From Saccharicrinis sp963667815 (GTDB taxonomy: Bacteria; Bacteroidota; Bacteroidia; Bacteroidales; Marinilabiliaceae), in NCBI GenBank assembly GCA_963667815.1, contig OY764021.1: DNA of 64,000 nucleotides, one strand, 5' to 3'. The notes under the pieces are model-generated. The model worked only from the letters and a program-made list of their open reading frames with translations. It was not told the DNA's origin and did not search any database. The position numbers and the translations under genes were made by a program. Below, one piece after another: positions 34,976 to 44,080 of this stretch; position 1 is the stretch's first letter; the number at the start of each line of letters is the position of its first letter.

Positions 34976-35527
34976 TTATGCAACCACCATTTTTTGTGCT
35001 AGTTCATTGGCAAAGTCATCGCCTTTAAACATGGCAACCAACTGCAGAGCAAATTTCATGGCAGCACCAACACCTCGTCCGGTAACGATGTTATCCGCAA
35101 CTTCAACAGGTTGAGCGGTGTATTGAGCATTGATTAAATTGTCTTCGAAACCAGGGTAACAGGTGGCATTTTTGTTTTCTAATATCTTTTGTTGACCTAG
35201 AATTAGTGGGGCAGCACAAATAGCACCAATTAATTTACCTTTTGCAGAAAAATCGAGTAATAAGTCAATCAATTCTTTATGATCATTTAGGTTGTGAGTA
35301 CCTGGTAATCCACCTGGTAATACTAGCATATCTGCATCAGCAAAATCAAGATCAGTAAATAAGGCATCAGCCAGAACAGAAATTTGGTGAGAGCCTGTTA
35401 CTGTTAACGAATTGCTTATAGAAACTGTAGTTACTTTAATATCAGCTCTTCTTAAAACATCAACAGGTGTTAATGCTTCAACTTCTTCAAAACCATCAGC
35501 AAGGAATACATATACTTTTTTGTCCAT
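34976..35527 (-). CDS. DJ-1 family protein (YajL/ThiJ-like)
   Basis: A 183-residue cytoplasmic protein. The nucleophile-elbow cysteine is Cys104 in GAICAAPLIL, and the conserved glutamate is in GFEEVEALTPVDVLRR (residues 12-27). That motif together with LPGGLPG (70-76) and a GRGVGAAMKFALQLV tail places it with YajL/DJ-1 proper. The family is linked to methylglyoxal detoxification and protein repair. It is a second DJ-1 protein in the window, more canonical than the one at 14142. A -7 box TATTTTTG lies at 35592-35599 on the minus strand. Confidence 0.92.
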   Translation of the reverse strand: MDKKVYVFLADGFEEVEALTPVDVLRRADIKVTTVSISNSLTVTGSHQISVLADALFTDLDFADADMLVLPGGLPGTHNLNDHKELIDLLLDFSAKGKLIGAICAAPLILGQQKILENKNATCYPGFEDNLINAQYTAQPVEVADNIVTGRGVGAAMKFALQLVAMFKGDDFANELAQKMVVA

Positions 35528-35591
35528 ATCTTTTATAATTAAATATTATCGAAGTTATATAGGTATTGAATTTTAAACTTATGATATAATA

Positions 35592-35599
35592 CAAAAATA
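35592..35599 (-). promoter_or_regulatory. -7 box of the DJ-1 gene
   Basis: Minus-strand TATTTTTG about 65 bases before the ATG at 35527. Confidence 0.4.
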
Positions 35600-35647
35600 A
35601 GGAATTGAAGATAGAATAAAGAGAAGGAGGGGAAAATTTGGTTTGTG

Positions 35648-36180
35648 AAGGTCCAAGTTACAAACTTGAACCAGTAGAGATTTGGAAGAGATATATGCAG
35701 TTGGAACAAGGACCAGGGAGAAATGAGCAAGAAATTTGTAGCTCATTTATAATGTTTTCATGCATCTCTGTACTAAGGTTTTATCTCTTACTAATTTATT
35801 TTAGGAATGTGTTGAAGGTCCAAGTTGCAAACTTGAACCAGTAGAGATTTGGAACAGATATATGCAGTTGGAACAAGGACCAGGGAGAAATGAGCAAGAA
35901 ATTTGTAGCTCGTTTATAATGTTTTCATGCATCTCTGTACTAAGGTTCTATCTCTTACTAATTTATTTTCGGAATGTGTTGAAGATCCAAGTTGCAAACT
36001 TGAACCTGTAGAGGTTTGGAACAGATATATGCAGTTGGAACAAGGACCAGGGAGAAAGGAGCAAGAAATTTATAGCTAGCTTATAATGTTTTGAGGCATC
36101 TCTGTAGTAAGGTTGTATTTCTTCCTAATTTATTTTAGGAACGTGATAAAGGTCTAATTTATAAACTTGAACCTGTACAT
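35648..36180. repeat. 167-bp tandem repeats, three copies plus a partial fourth
   Basis: Units begin at 35648, 35815, 35982 and 36149, each exactly 167 bases apart, starting AAGGTCCAAGTT and the palindrome CAAGTTRCAAACTTG followed by GAACC. The fourth unit stops after about 30 bases. Divergence grows left to right. A 68-codon frame that runs through copy 1 is not conserved as protein. Confidence 0.85.
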
Positions 36181-36187
36181 GAATAAA

Positions 36188-36243
36188 TAAATAAAACAAA
36201 AATGATGCTTTAGTTTATCATATTCGATAGCTAAAGCATCATT
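36188..36243 (-). terminator. Terminator of the galactan utilisation operon
   Basis: AATGATGCTTTAG (36201-36213) and CTAAAGCATCATT (36231-36243) form a perfect 13-bp stem. On the minus strand it is followed by TTTTGTTTTATTTATT. It lies 26 bases after the last gene. Confidence 0.85.
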
Positions 36244-36268
36244 ATCTAAAATTAAAACTAATCGTTTT

Positions 36269-37345
36269 TTATTTTGCAAAAGTATTTAATGCTTCAGTTG
36301 CCATACCTTCTGAGTCAAAAGCTCCTTTGGTATAGCCTTTCCAATTGTTGTAGCATTGAGGTTCCCAGTAAAATACGCCTAAACCTTTGTTGTTCCCCTG
36401 GTTGTCGGTAATTGCACTTACCTGACTTACTAATTGTGATAAAAATAAATTAGCTGTTTCAGGAGCATCGTTTGACATTCCAACTTCGCAAATCATAACA
36501 TCTAAACCATAAGTGTCTACAACCCATTGCATATTATTCATGCATAAAGTAGTATAGCTTTCCCAATTATCTGTTTCAGGATATAGTGAGAATCCTAATA
36601 CGTCGATTTTAATGTTGTTAGCATTTGTAATTGTAAGCAAGTTTTGAGTTAAGTCACTTCTGTTTCCTCGGTCAATGTGTAACACTACTTTAGCATCAGG
36701 AAAAACACCTTTAACAACATCGTAAGCCGCATTATGTAATTGCGTATAATTAGCTCCGTTGTTTGCAGTTAAACCTCCAGATATGGACTCATCATCATCC
36801 CAAAGCATTCCGTAAGTGGTTTCGTTACCTACCTGAACCCATTCAGGAGTGATATCCCAATCTTTTAAAGCAGTTAAAACATCACTTGTATGTGCTTCAA
36901 CAGCAGATACTAACTCTGGAAATGTTAAACCTTCCCAAGCAGCCGGTTTATTTTGTTTACCCGGATCAGCCCAGCTATCACTGTAATGAAAATCAACCAT
37001 AATGCGCATTTTAAGGTCATTGGCACGTTTTGCTTTTACCAAAAAGTCGGTTTTATTACACCATCCATCTGTTGGATCAACCCATACTCTTAAACGAATG
37101 GAGTTCATATCCATGTCTTTAAGTAAAGACATACATTCTGTTTCAGCACCCTCAGCATTGTAAAACAAAACGTCCTGACTTTCCATTTCAGTCAGCCAGC
37201 TAACATCAGCTCCTCTGGCAAAACCACTCATATCTTTTTCAACTGGTGGATCAACAGGAACTGTTTTTTTGTTATCATCATCATCGCAAGACGTAAAAGC
37301 GATGAAGAGGAATAATATGAGATAAAGTAATTTTTGAATCTTCAT
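36269..37345 (-). CDS. GH53 endo-beta-1,4-galactanase, surface lipoprotein
   Basis: A 358-residue lipoprotein that cleaves internal beta-1,4-galactosyl bonds of (arabino)galactan. The lipobox AFTSC is followed by DDDD, the acidic signal that sends Bacteroidota lipoproteins to the cell surface. GH53 motifs: RGADVSW near 45, SIRLRVWVDP near 85, DFHYSDSWADP near 117, acid/base Glu in QVGNET near 172 and nucleophile Glu in ICEVGMS near 289. It is the last gene of the operon, 104 bases after the SusE/F-like gene with a hairpin between. Its acidic lipoprotein tail suggests it is the outer-surface enzyme that cuts polymer for import. Confidence 0.92.
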   Translation of the reverse strand: MKIQKLLYLILFLFIAFTSCDDDDNKKTVPVDPPVEKDMSGFARGADVSWLTEMESQDVLFYNAEGAETECMSLLKDMDMNSIRLRVWVDPTDGWCNKTDFLVKAKRANDLKMRIMVDFHYSDSWADPGKQNKPAAWEGLTFPELVSAVEAHTSDVLTALKDWDITPEWVQVGNETTYGMLWDDDESISGGLTANNGANYTQLHNAAYDVVKGVFPDAKVVLHIDRGNRSDLTQNLLTITNANNIKIDVLGFSLYPETDNWESYTTLCMNNMQWVVDTYGLDVMICEVGMSNDAPETANLFLSQLVSQVSAITDNQGNNKGLGVFYWEPQCYNNWKGYTKGAFDSEGMATEALNTFAK

Positions 37346-37378
37346 TGTTAGATAAATTATATTATTTCTTTTTTGTTT

Positions 37379-37411
37379 GAGATAAAGTATCCTGAAAGAA
37401 TACCTTATCTC
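37379..37411 (-). other. Intercistronic hairpin before the last GH53 gene
   Basis: GAGATAA-x-GTAT (37379-37390) pairs with ATAC-x-TTATCTC (37400-37411), an 11-bp stem with one mismatch. No U-run follows on the minus strand, so an RNA-stability or processing role is more likely than termination. Confidence 0.4.
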
Positions 37412-37449
37412 ATTTTTACAGATATTAAAAAGGGCTATAATAAGAGAAC

Positions 37450-39420
37450 TTATTGTGCCTCAAACGAACATGTGTTATTAATAAAGTCAATAGTGACATT
37501 ATAAGTTCCATTTGGCAAACTCTGATCATCAGTAATGTTATCTCCCATATATGTTAATGAGTTAAATGAACCACCAAAATATCTGTTCCATGATTGATCA
37601 ATATGAATTGCCATTCCCCAAGGTGAAGGTGTATTAATTGTTGCTGTTCCGTTATATACACCAGTACTTGATTTTGTTAGTACTACAGATTCAAAATCCC
37701 AAACATCATTTAAACCTGTAATATAAACTTCGTTACCTAATAATACATAGGTCTGGTTTATTATATCAGCAACTAAATCGTAAGTTCCCGTATTGATTGA
37801 AGCATCATCAGTAAGGCCATCACCATTATAGTAAAGAATACCTTCTGAACCACCAAAATGATAATCCCAACCACCATTTAAGTATAGTTGAGCTCCCCAT
37901 TCAGATGCAGCACTAATTGTAACGCTACTTGTGTAAACACCTTCAACTGAAGCAGGAGTCATTTCAACCAAAGTCCAGTCATCGTTAAATCCGGCATAAC
38001 TAACACTGGTAACCTCAGTGTGCGAATAAGTAAGGTTAGTTAAATCAGCCTGAAGTAAATACAAACCGATACCCGGAGCCGGAATATTATCAGCACCCTG
38101 GAATGCAAGAGAACCTTCTGTTTCACCTAATTTGTATACGTCATCCCAGTTACCATCTTCTATTGCCAATTCGTATCCATATAATGAATTCACATTAACA
38201 ATTCCGGCGTAAGTAAGATCATCTTCACTCAATAATCTTAAGTAATTGTCAAATGTCCAACTTCCAGAAATTCCATCATCAATACCAGGTAAATACAAGT
38301 AAGGACTTACAGGTTCTTCAACAACAGTTGAACCTTCAGTAATTTCGTAATGCCAGTTTGTAGGATCAGCAAGATAGAATGTTAGCGTATAATCTCCTGC
38401 AGTTCCAAATGTAATATCACCTGCATTTGCAGCTGTCATATCAAAAGATAAACTTCCATCTGCAGCAGCAATAAAACCAAATTCACGAGCTACAGCAGCA
38501 TCATCACTAGTACCTGTTGAAAGGTTGTATAACTTAGCTTCTGTTGTACTAACCTTAACTGTTGCGTTATCTGTTGTTGTGGTAACTGAAACAAACCATT
38601 TCACTTCTGATTTCTCAAAAGTCATTTCTGCCTCTAAATCTCCACTTAAGGTTAATGATGGAATATAAGTGGCCGTCCATTGTTGGTTTGGAGCACTTAA
38701 AGTGGTATAATAACATCCACCCTGACCAGGATACCAGAAGTTCCAGTGTGTAGATTCATCAGAGGATAATAAAAACTCAGTTCCATCAACGCCATCATTA
38801 CCCCAAACAGTTCCATCACCTTCTAATAAATACCAGTTAAACCAAGCACCGGAACCGGTAAATCCATAATATTCACCATCAGAATCAGGAGAATAAAGAA
38901 CAAAACCAGTTTCCGCATGATCTGAATCAAGGATAAATCCTTTAGTCATGTCTATGGTATAACTTGTGATATTAGCAACAACAGTATTACTGTAATACGA
39001 TTTTGTATTATCACCATAAGCAACGTTAACTCTGAAATACATAGGTACACTTTCATCTGGTGTAAACCCAAAGTTTTTAGCCAATGTATTTAATGCTGCA
39101 CCTGTAAAAGAATATATGTTCTCATTGGGTTCAACAGTTAGTATTTTCTCGAAGTTTTCAGTGTCTGAAATTTCAAGTATTGTATTAGGAATAATAGAAG
39201 GCAAACTCATTGCCTGATTACTAATGGTTAGTTCACTTTCATTCCATGTTAAGGCTAACATAGGAGCATCTTTATTCTCCTTGGTCAGTACAATGTCAGA
39301 TTCACTGGAAACAATATCAGATGAACCCAATCCGGAAACAATAATTTTGTCTCCATCGTTTTCACATGCTGTAAAGATTGCAAAACAACATAATGCCAGA
39401 TATATGAATAATTTGTTCAT
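37450..39420 (-). CDS. SusE/SusF-like surface glycan-binding lipoprotein
   Basis: A 656-residue lipoprotein (FTACENDGD lipobox). The N-terminal 150 residues match the SusE/F N-terminal immunoglobulin-like fold (ALTWNESELTI, then YFRVNVAYG). The C-terminus holds two consecutive similar modules of about 90 residues, about 478-567 and 568-656. Both share the pattern GxNDxW, a GVY-x-T/S strand, W-x6-HxxxSW or WGAQLYLNGGWDYHFGGS, then the aromatic/Gly segment YFGGS. Repeated aromatic surface residues suggest independent sugar-binding sites. It follows susD by 15 bases and is presumably part of the outer-membrane galactan uptake complex. Ligand identity is inferred from the neighbours. Confidence 0.82.
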   Translation of the reverse strand: MNKLFIYLALCCFAIFTACENDGDKIIVSGLGSSDIVSSESDIVLTKENKDAPMLALTWNESELTISNQAMSLPSIIPNTILEISDTENFEKILTVEPNENIYSFTGAALNTLAKNFGFTPDESVPMYFRVNVAYGDNTKSYYSNTVVANITSYTIDMTKGFILDSDHAETGFVLYSPDSDGEYYGFTGSGAWFNWYLLEGDGTVWGNDGVDGTEFLLSSDESTHWNFWYPGQGGCYYTTLSAPNQQWTATYIPSLTLSGDLEAEMTFEKSEVKWFVSVTTTTDNATVKVSTTEAKLYNLSTGTSDDAAVAREFGFIAAADGSLSFDMTAANAGDITFGTAGDYTLTFYLADPTNWHYEITEGSTVVEEPVSPYLYLPGIDDGISGSWTFDNYLRLLSEDDLTYAGIVNVNSLYGYELAIEDGNWDDVYKLGETEGSLAFQGADNIPAPGIGLYLLQADLTNLTYSHTEVTSVSYAGFNDDWTLVEMTPASVEGVYTSSVTISAASEWGAQLYLNGGWDYHFGGSEGILYYNGDGLTDDASINTGTYDLVADIINQTYVLLGNEVYITGLNDVWDFESVVLTKSSTGVYNGTATINTPSPWGMAIHIDQSWNRYFGGSFNSLTYMGDNITDDQSLPNGTYNVTIDFINNTCSFEAQ

Positions 39421-39435
39421 AATAATATCTTTTTA

Positions 39436-41025
39436 CTAATAATCGTCGTTTGATAAATTTGGATTAGCTGATAATTCTGCACTTGGAATAGGGTAGATGT
39501 TGTATTTTTCATCTATAGCTTTACCATCTTTAACGCCACCTTTCCATTGCCAAATGTAATTGTCTGAAGTAAAGCAATTGAAACGAACTAAATCAGTTCT
39601 TCTTACACACTCCCAGTATAACTCTCTACCTCTTTCGTCAAGAAAGAACTTATATGGAATACCATCGGTAGTTGCCATTAAATTACTTTCTGTAACTGTA
39701 GATGCATTACGAATGGTTCTTAACTCATTTACATAATCCAATGCAGTTGACATATTGGTGTTTGAGCGGGCTGCAGCTTCAGCATACATTAAATAAGCAT
39801 CAGCTAAACGGAACATTGGAAAATCAGTGTTTACACCATCGCTGGATGTGTTGGTAGCAGCTTCGCCTGCATCATTCAGGTTACTCCATTTTTGTACAAA
39901 ATATCCACCTGTTCTGTCCTCTACACCATTATCCATATACTGACTTTGACCATCGGTATAAAACATCGCTCTGTAATCGTTATCCATGTCGAATAAGGCA
40001 GGAATTTCACCTCTTACTCTGAACATACTCCATGCACTTGCAACACCAACACTTTCAGCAGCAGGTCCGTTGTCTGTATCTACTTCACCACATACCAAAT
40101 ATGTAGTAGCACCCCATGAAAGAACATGTGTTGCATCAACAACCAAAGGATAAATAATTTCATTCCCACGACCCACTCTTAAATGGTTATCAGCGTTAAA
40201 TAGTTTACCATAATCAGCTTGCAGTGCATAACCTTCATCAATTACTTTTTGAGAGTAGATCATACAAGAATCGTATTTGGCACCCACTTCATAGGTTTCT
40301 GCATTTAAATACATGCGAGATAGTAACATCCAGGCTGCAGCTCGTGGAGCATGACCGTATTCGCAAGCGTCAATATCTAACATGTTTTCGCTACAGTCTT
40401 TTAATTCAGTAGTTAAAAAGTTAAATATCTGAGCTGAAGATTTTTTTTCAGGAAGAGAGGAGCTACCTATTACATCTTCATCTGCAAATGGGATATCATG
40501 AAACAGGTCCATGGCGTGGAAGTATGATAATGCACGAAGGAAACGAGCTTCTTCTTTGTATAATCTGATAGCAGCTTGTTCTTCTGCTGTAAATCCTGAT
40601 ATTTTAGCGTCAGTACAATTCTTCAAAAACTCATTACAGAGAGAAATAGAGTAATAACAACGGTAGTACATATCAGCTACCCAAGGGTCGTTTGCATCCC
40701 ATGTTAAGAAGGTTAAATCACCAATGTTATCACCTTCAATCCAGGTAGAACCTAATTCATCAGTTCCAGCTTCCTGTACGTTAAAATAACAACGCATATA
40801 GTCGTAACCATTATTACTGCTAAGGTCGGCATCTCCACCACCTTTTTCTTGTCCGGCAGTAACAAATGATGAATAACATTTGGCCAAAGCTGAAATATAA
40901 TTGGCAGGATCAGCATACACCGTTTGCGATGTTTCTTCAATGTTTGGATATTGATCTAATTCGCTGGTGCAAGATGTGTAAATGAGAACATTTACAATAA
41001 ATAATATATATAATAATTTCTTCAT
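39436..41025 (-). CDS. SusD/RagB family glycan-binding lipoprotein
   Basis: A 529-residue outer-membrane lipoprotein that lids the SusC transporter and hands it oligosaccharides. The lipobox YTSC is followed by TSELDQYPN, then the SusD N-terminal domain with its TPR-type helices (RFLRALSYFHAMDLFHDIPF near 165-185). The C-terminal RagB/SusD domain has RLADAYLMYAEAAAR and the end segment ERGRELYWECVRRTDLVRF. The gene ends in YPIPSAELSANPNLSNDDY, a typical SusD tail. It follows susC by 17 bases. Confidence 0.95.
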   Translation of the reverse strand: MKKLLYILFIVNVLIYTSCTSELDQYPNIEETSQTVYADPANYISALAKCYSSFVTAGQEKGGGDADLSSNNGYDYMRCYFNVQEAGTDELGSTWIEGDNIGDLTFLTWDANDPWVADMYYRCYYSISLCNEFLKNCTDAKISGFTAEEQAAIRLYKEEARFLRALSYFHAMDLFHDIPFADEDVIGSSSLPEKKSSAQIFNFLTTELKDCSENMLDIDACEYGHAPRAAAWMLLSRMYLNAETYEVGAKYDSCMIYSQKVIDEGYALQADYGKLFNADNHLRVGRGNEIIYPLVVDATHVLSWGATTYLVCGEVDTDNGPAAESVGVASAWSMFRVRGEIPALFDMDNDYRAMFYTDGQSQYMDNGVEDRTGGYFVQKWSNLNDAGEAATNTSSDGVNTDFPMFRLADAYLMYAEAAARSNTNMSTALDYVNELRTIRNASTVTESNLMATTDGIPYKFFLDERGRELYWECVRRTDLVRFNCFTSDNYIWQWKGGVKDGKAIDEKYNIYPIPSAELSANPNLSNDDY

Positions 41026-41042
41026 TTTTTGATCTTTAATAA

Positions 41043-43985
41043 TTAAAAGTCAATACCTAAACTCACTGAGAAAATTCGTGGACGAGGATAAAATGAGTTA
41101 TCCACACCATTTGAAATTTCAGGATCAACACCAGAGTAGTTTGTAATGGTAAATACATTTTGAACCATTGCAGTTACATTCAGATTAAACATATCCTTTA
41201 CCTTGCCAAAATTGTAGCCTAACGAAAGGTTATCCATTTTTAAGAATGAAGCATTTTCTACATAGTAATCAGATAGATATTGTCTGCTTTGGAAACCTGT
41301 TTCTAAATAACTCTTATGTAAGTTGTTTAACTGATATGCATTGTAAGACATCGTTCTGAAAGCTCCGGCATTCATAGCCATTCCGTTGTAGGCATAGTTG
41401 CCAATATATGAACGAAGACTTGTACTTAAACTCCACTTTTTATAACGTACAGAAGTACTGAATCCAAGAATGTAATCAGGAGATGGAGAATGATATCTGT
41501 ATAAATCGGCAGTATTGATATTGCCATCGTTATTAATATCAGCATAAGCACCTTCTATAGGCTTTCCGTCTTCAGAATATAACTGATGGTGTACATAAAA
41601 CATATAAGGCGCATATCCTTCTGTTAATACCTGAAAATGGTAACTATCAATTGTAGGACCAACTGAAGTATTTGTAATTTCAGTTCCTGGAATGATAGAA
41701 AGGTTTTTAATAGTTTGTTTTTGCCATGTAGCATTAAAACTCATATCCCAACCCCAAGTTTCAGTGTCAATAGGAGTAAGGTTTAATGAAACTTCAACTC
41801 CCTCACTATCTACATTACCTACATTTGTTAAGATGTTTTTATCAAAGTTAGTACCTGCAGGAGAAGGAACTGTAGCTAACAGATCTTCAGTTTTACGAGT
41901 GTAATACTCAACAGAACCGGAGATACGGTTATTTATAAATCCGAAATCAATACCATAGTTGTAAGCTTTTGTTGTTTCCCACTTTAAGTCAGAAATATAA
42001 GCTTCAGGTCGATAGGTGTTGATAGCATCAGAACCGAAAATATACTGCGCACCTAACTGGCTAATGGTATAAACCGGTAAGTAGTTGTAGTTACCAATGC
42101 CTTCCTGCTGACCAGTAATACCATAACTGGCTCTTAATTTTAAGTTAGATAAAGCATCAATACCAGCTAAGAATGATTCTTCAGAAAGTCTCCAGGCTAA
42201 TGCTACAGAAGGAAATGTACCCCAACGATTATCATCGCTAAAACGAGAAGTACCATCCTGACGAATTGTAGCCGTTAGCATATACTTAGATTTGAAATTG
42301 TAATTTAACCTTCCGTAATATGAAACTAAAGCATGTCGCTGATCATCGGCAGCTACAGAGCCTTGAGAAACACCTAATGTATTGTAGTTTTCATAATTAT
42401 TTGTGGTACTTTTCCAAAACTGATAATCGTAACCTAAAGTAAAATCAATGTTACTGTTAATGTTTTCAAGCTGCTTTTTATAATTCAAATAGGTCGTTAA
42501 TAGTTTGTTCTCTTTCTTTTGAGGACCGTATGTATAATCGCGACCATCGCTTAAATAGTATTGTGCTGCAGATGCCGGAACGTAAACACTTCCTTCACCT
42601 TCGGCATAATCATAACCTAAAGTAGCATGTAAACGCAGGTCTGGTAAAAAGTGTAATTTGTAATCCACATCCATATTACCAATAATTCTGTTGACAGTAC
42701 TACTTGAATGATATTGCTCTAACATTCCTAATGGATTTAATACGGCAGATGTCACAGGTTTTCCTTCTGCATCAATGGCCTCGTAATATCCACCAAATTC
42801 GTTGTTACCAGAATATACAGGTATAGTAGGGTTAAATGTTGCTGCAGCCCATATAGCACTGGTGTTAGCAAAAGTGTTTTTGTTGTAAGAACCTTTAACA
42901 CCTAAATTAACCTTTAAATGATCATCAAAGAAACTTGGAGATACAGATAAGTTACCTGTTGATCTTTTCATATTATCGGTTCTTAAAATACCATCCTGAT
43001 CATAATAACCAATTGATACACGATAAGGAACATTGGCAACAGCACCTGAAATACTTAGGTTGTTATCAGAACCAAAAGCAGGTTTAAAAACTTCATCATT
43101 CCAGTTTGTATCTTCAGATCCAAGAATGGCAATTTGATCTTCAGATCCTTCTGATTGAACCATGTTGCGAAACTGAGATGTAGATAACATATCAGCCAAT
43201 TTGGTTTTTACCTGAATTGAATTGTTGGTAGAAAAACTAACCTTCATTTTATCCTGAGATCCTTTTTTAGTGGTAATAATAATTACACCGTTTGAAGCTC
43301 TTGAACCATAGATAGCAGTAGATGAGGCATCTTTCAAAACCGTCATACTTTCAATATCACTTGGGTTAATCAAACTTAAAAAGTTATTGCTATTACCACT
43401 GATACCACCAGCTTCCAATGGCACACCATCCAATACAATCAAAGGATCGTTACTGGCATTTAATGAAGCTCCTCCACGAATACGGATGGTACTTCCGCTT
43501 GAAGGTGATCCACTACCTGAAGTAATTTGAACTCCTGAAACTTTACCGTTGATTAACTGTGCAGGAGAACTAACCGTACCCTGATTAAAATCCTTTGCCG
43601 ATACATTAGAAACGGCTCCGGTTAAATCACCTTTTTTCTGTTGTCCGTATCCAACAACAACCACTTCATCTACACTAACTACATCGGGTTGTAAATAAAT
43701 AGTAGTTGTTTCAACATTTGTCAATGGTAACTCCTGCGTTTGAAATCCAATAAAAGAGAACATTAATGTTTCACTTGTGCTGGCTTCAATTCTGTAATCG
43801 CCATTAAAATCTGTAATTACCCCTCTGGTTGTTCCTTTAACAACAACAGTAACTCCGGGAATAGGCTCTTTTGTTTTGGCATCCAAAACAGATCCTGATA
43901 TTTGAGTCTGTTGTGCAAAAGTAACTGCTCCCAGACTACAAAACAAGATCATTAAGACCAACCTTATTTTAATACTGATTTCCAT
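41043..43985 (-). CDS. SusC/RagA family TonB-linked outer-membrane transporter
   Basis: A 980-residue TonB-dependent transporter. Signal peptide to about residue 24, then a carboxypeptidase-regulatory-like domain (SGSVLDAKTKEPIPGVTVV), the TonB-box region VDEVVVVGYG and the plug (IRIRGGASLNASNDPLIVLDGVPL). The 22-stranded barrel runs to the terminal RPRIFSVSLGIDF with an aromatic last residue. It pumps oligosaccharides delivered by SusD into the periplasm. Downstream of the GH2 gene by 95 bases; no separate promoter is obvious in that gap. Confidence 0.95.
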   Translation of the reverse strand: MEISIKIRLVLMILFCSLGAVTFAQQTQISGSVLDAKTKEPIPGVTVVVKGTTRGVITDFNGDYRIEASTSETLMFSFIGFQTQELPLTNVETTTIYLQPDVVSVDEVVVVGYGQQKKGDLTGAVSNVSAKDFNQGTVSSPAQLINGKVSGVQITSGSGSPSSGSTIRIRGGASLNASNDPLIVLDGVPLEAGGISGNSNNFLSLINPSDIESMTVLKDASSTAIYGSRASNGVIIITTKKGSQDKMKVSFSTNNSIQVKTKLADMLSTSQFRNMVQSEGSEDQIAILGSEDTNWNDEVFKPAFGSDNNLSISGAVANVPYRVSIGYYDQDGILRTDNMKRSTGNLSVSPSFFDDHLKVNLGVKGSYNKNTFANTSAIWAAATFNPTIPVYSGNNEFGGYYEAIDAEGKPVTSAVLNPLGMLEQYHSSSTVNRIIGNMDVDYKLHFLPDLRLHATLGYDYAEGEGSVYVPASAAQYYLSDGRDYTYGPQKKENKLLTTYLNYKKQLENINSNIDFTLGYDYQFWKSTTNNYENYNTLGVSQGSVAADDQRHALVSYYGRLNYNFKSKYMLTATIRQDGTSRFSDDNRWGTFPSVALAWRLSEESFLAGIDALSNLKLRASYGITGQQEGIGNYNYLPVYTISQLGAQYIFGSDAINTYRPEAYISDLKWETTKAYNYGIDFGFINNRISGSVEYYTRKTEDLLATVPSPAGTNFDKNILTNVGNVDSEGVEVSLNLTPIDTETWGWDMSFNATWQKQTIKNLSIIPGTEITNTSVGPTIDSYHFQVLTEGYAPYMFYVHHQLYSEDGKPIEGAYADINNDGNINTADLYRYHSPSPDYILGFSTSVRYKKWSLSTSLRSYIGNYAYNGMAMNAGAFRTMSYNAYQLNNLHKSYLETGFQSRQYLSDYYVENASFLKMDNLSLGYNFGKVKDMFNLNVTAMVQNVFTITNYSGVDPEISNGVDNSFYPRPRIFSVSLGIDF

Positions 43986-44080
43986 ATTTTATAATTCTTT
44001 GATTAATTAAATAAGTAATGATTAACACTGTTTTTAAGACTTAGTTTTTCCTTTTTTGATAAATAAATGTGCATGCTTTT

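Noticed and set aside
35638..35844. 68-codon reading frame in the 167-bp repeat
   Set aside because: It spans a repeat boundary, starts with GTG or TTG context and is not kept in the other copies, so it is a by-product of the repeat.
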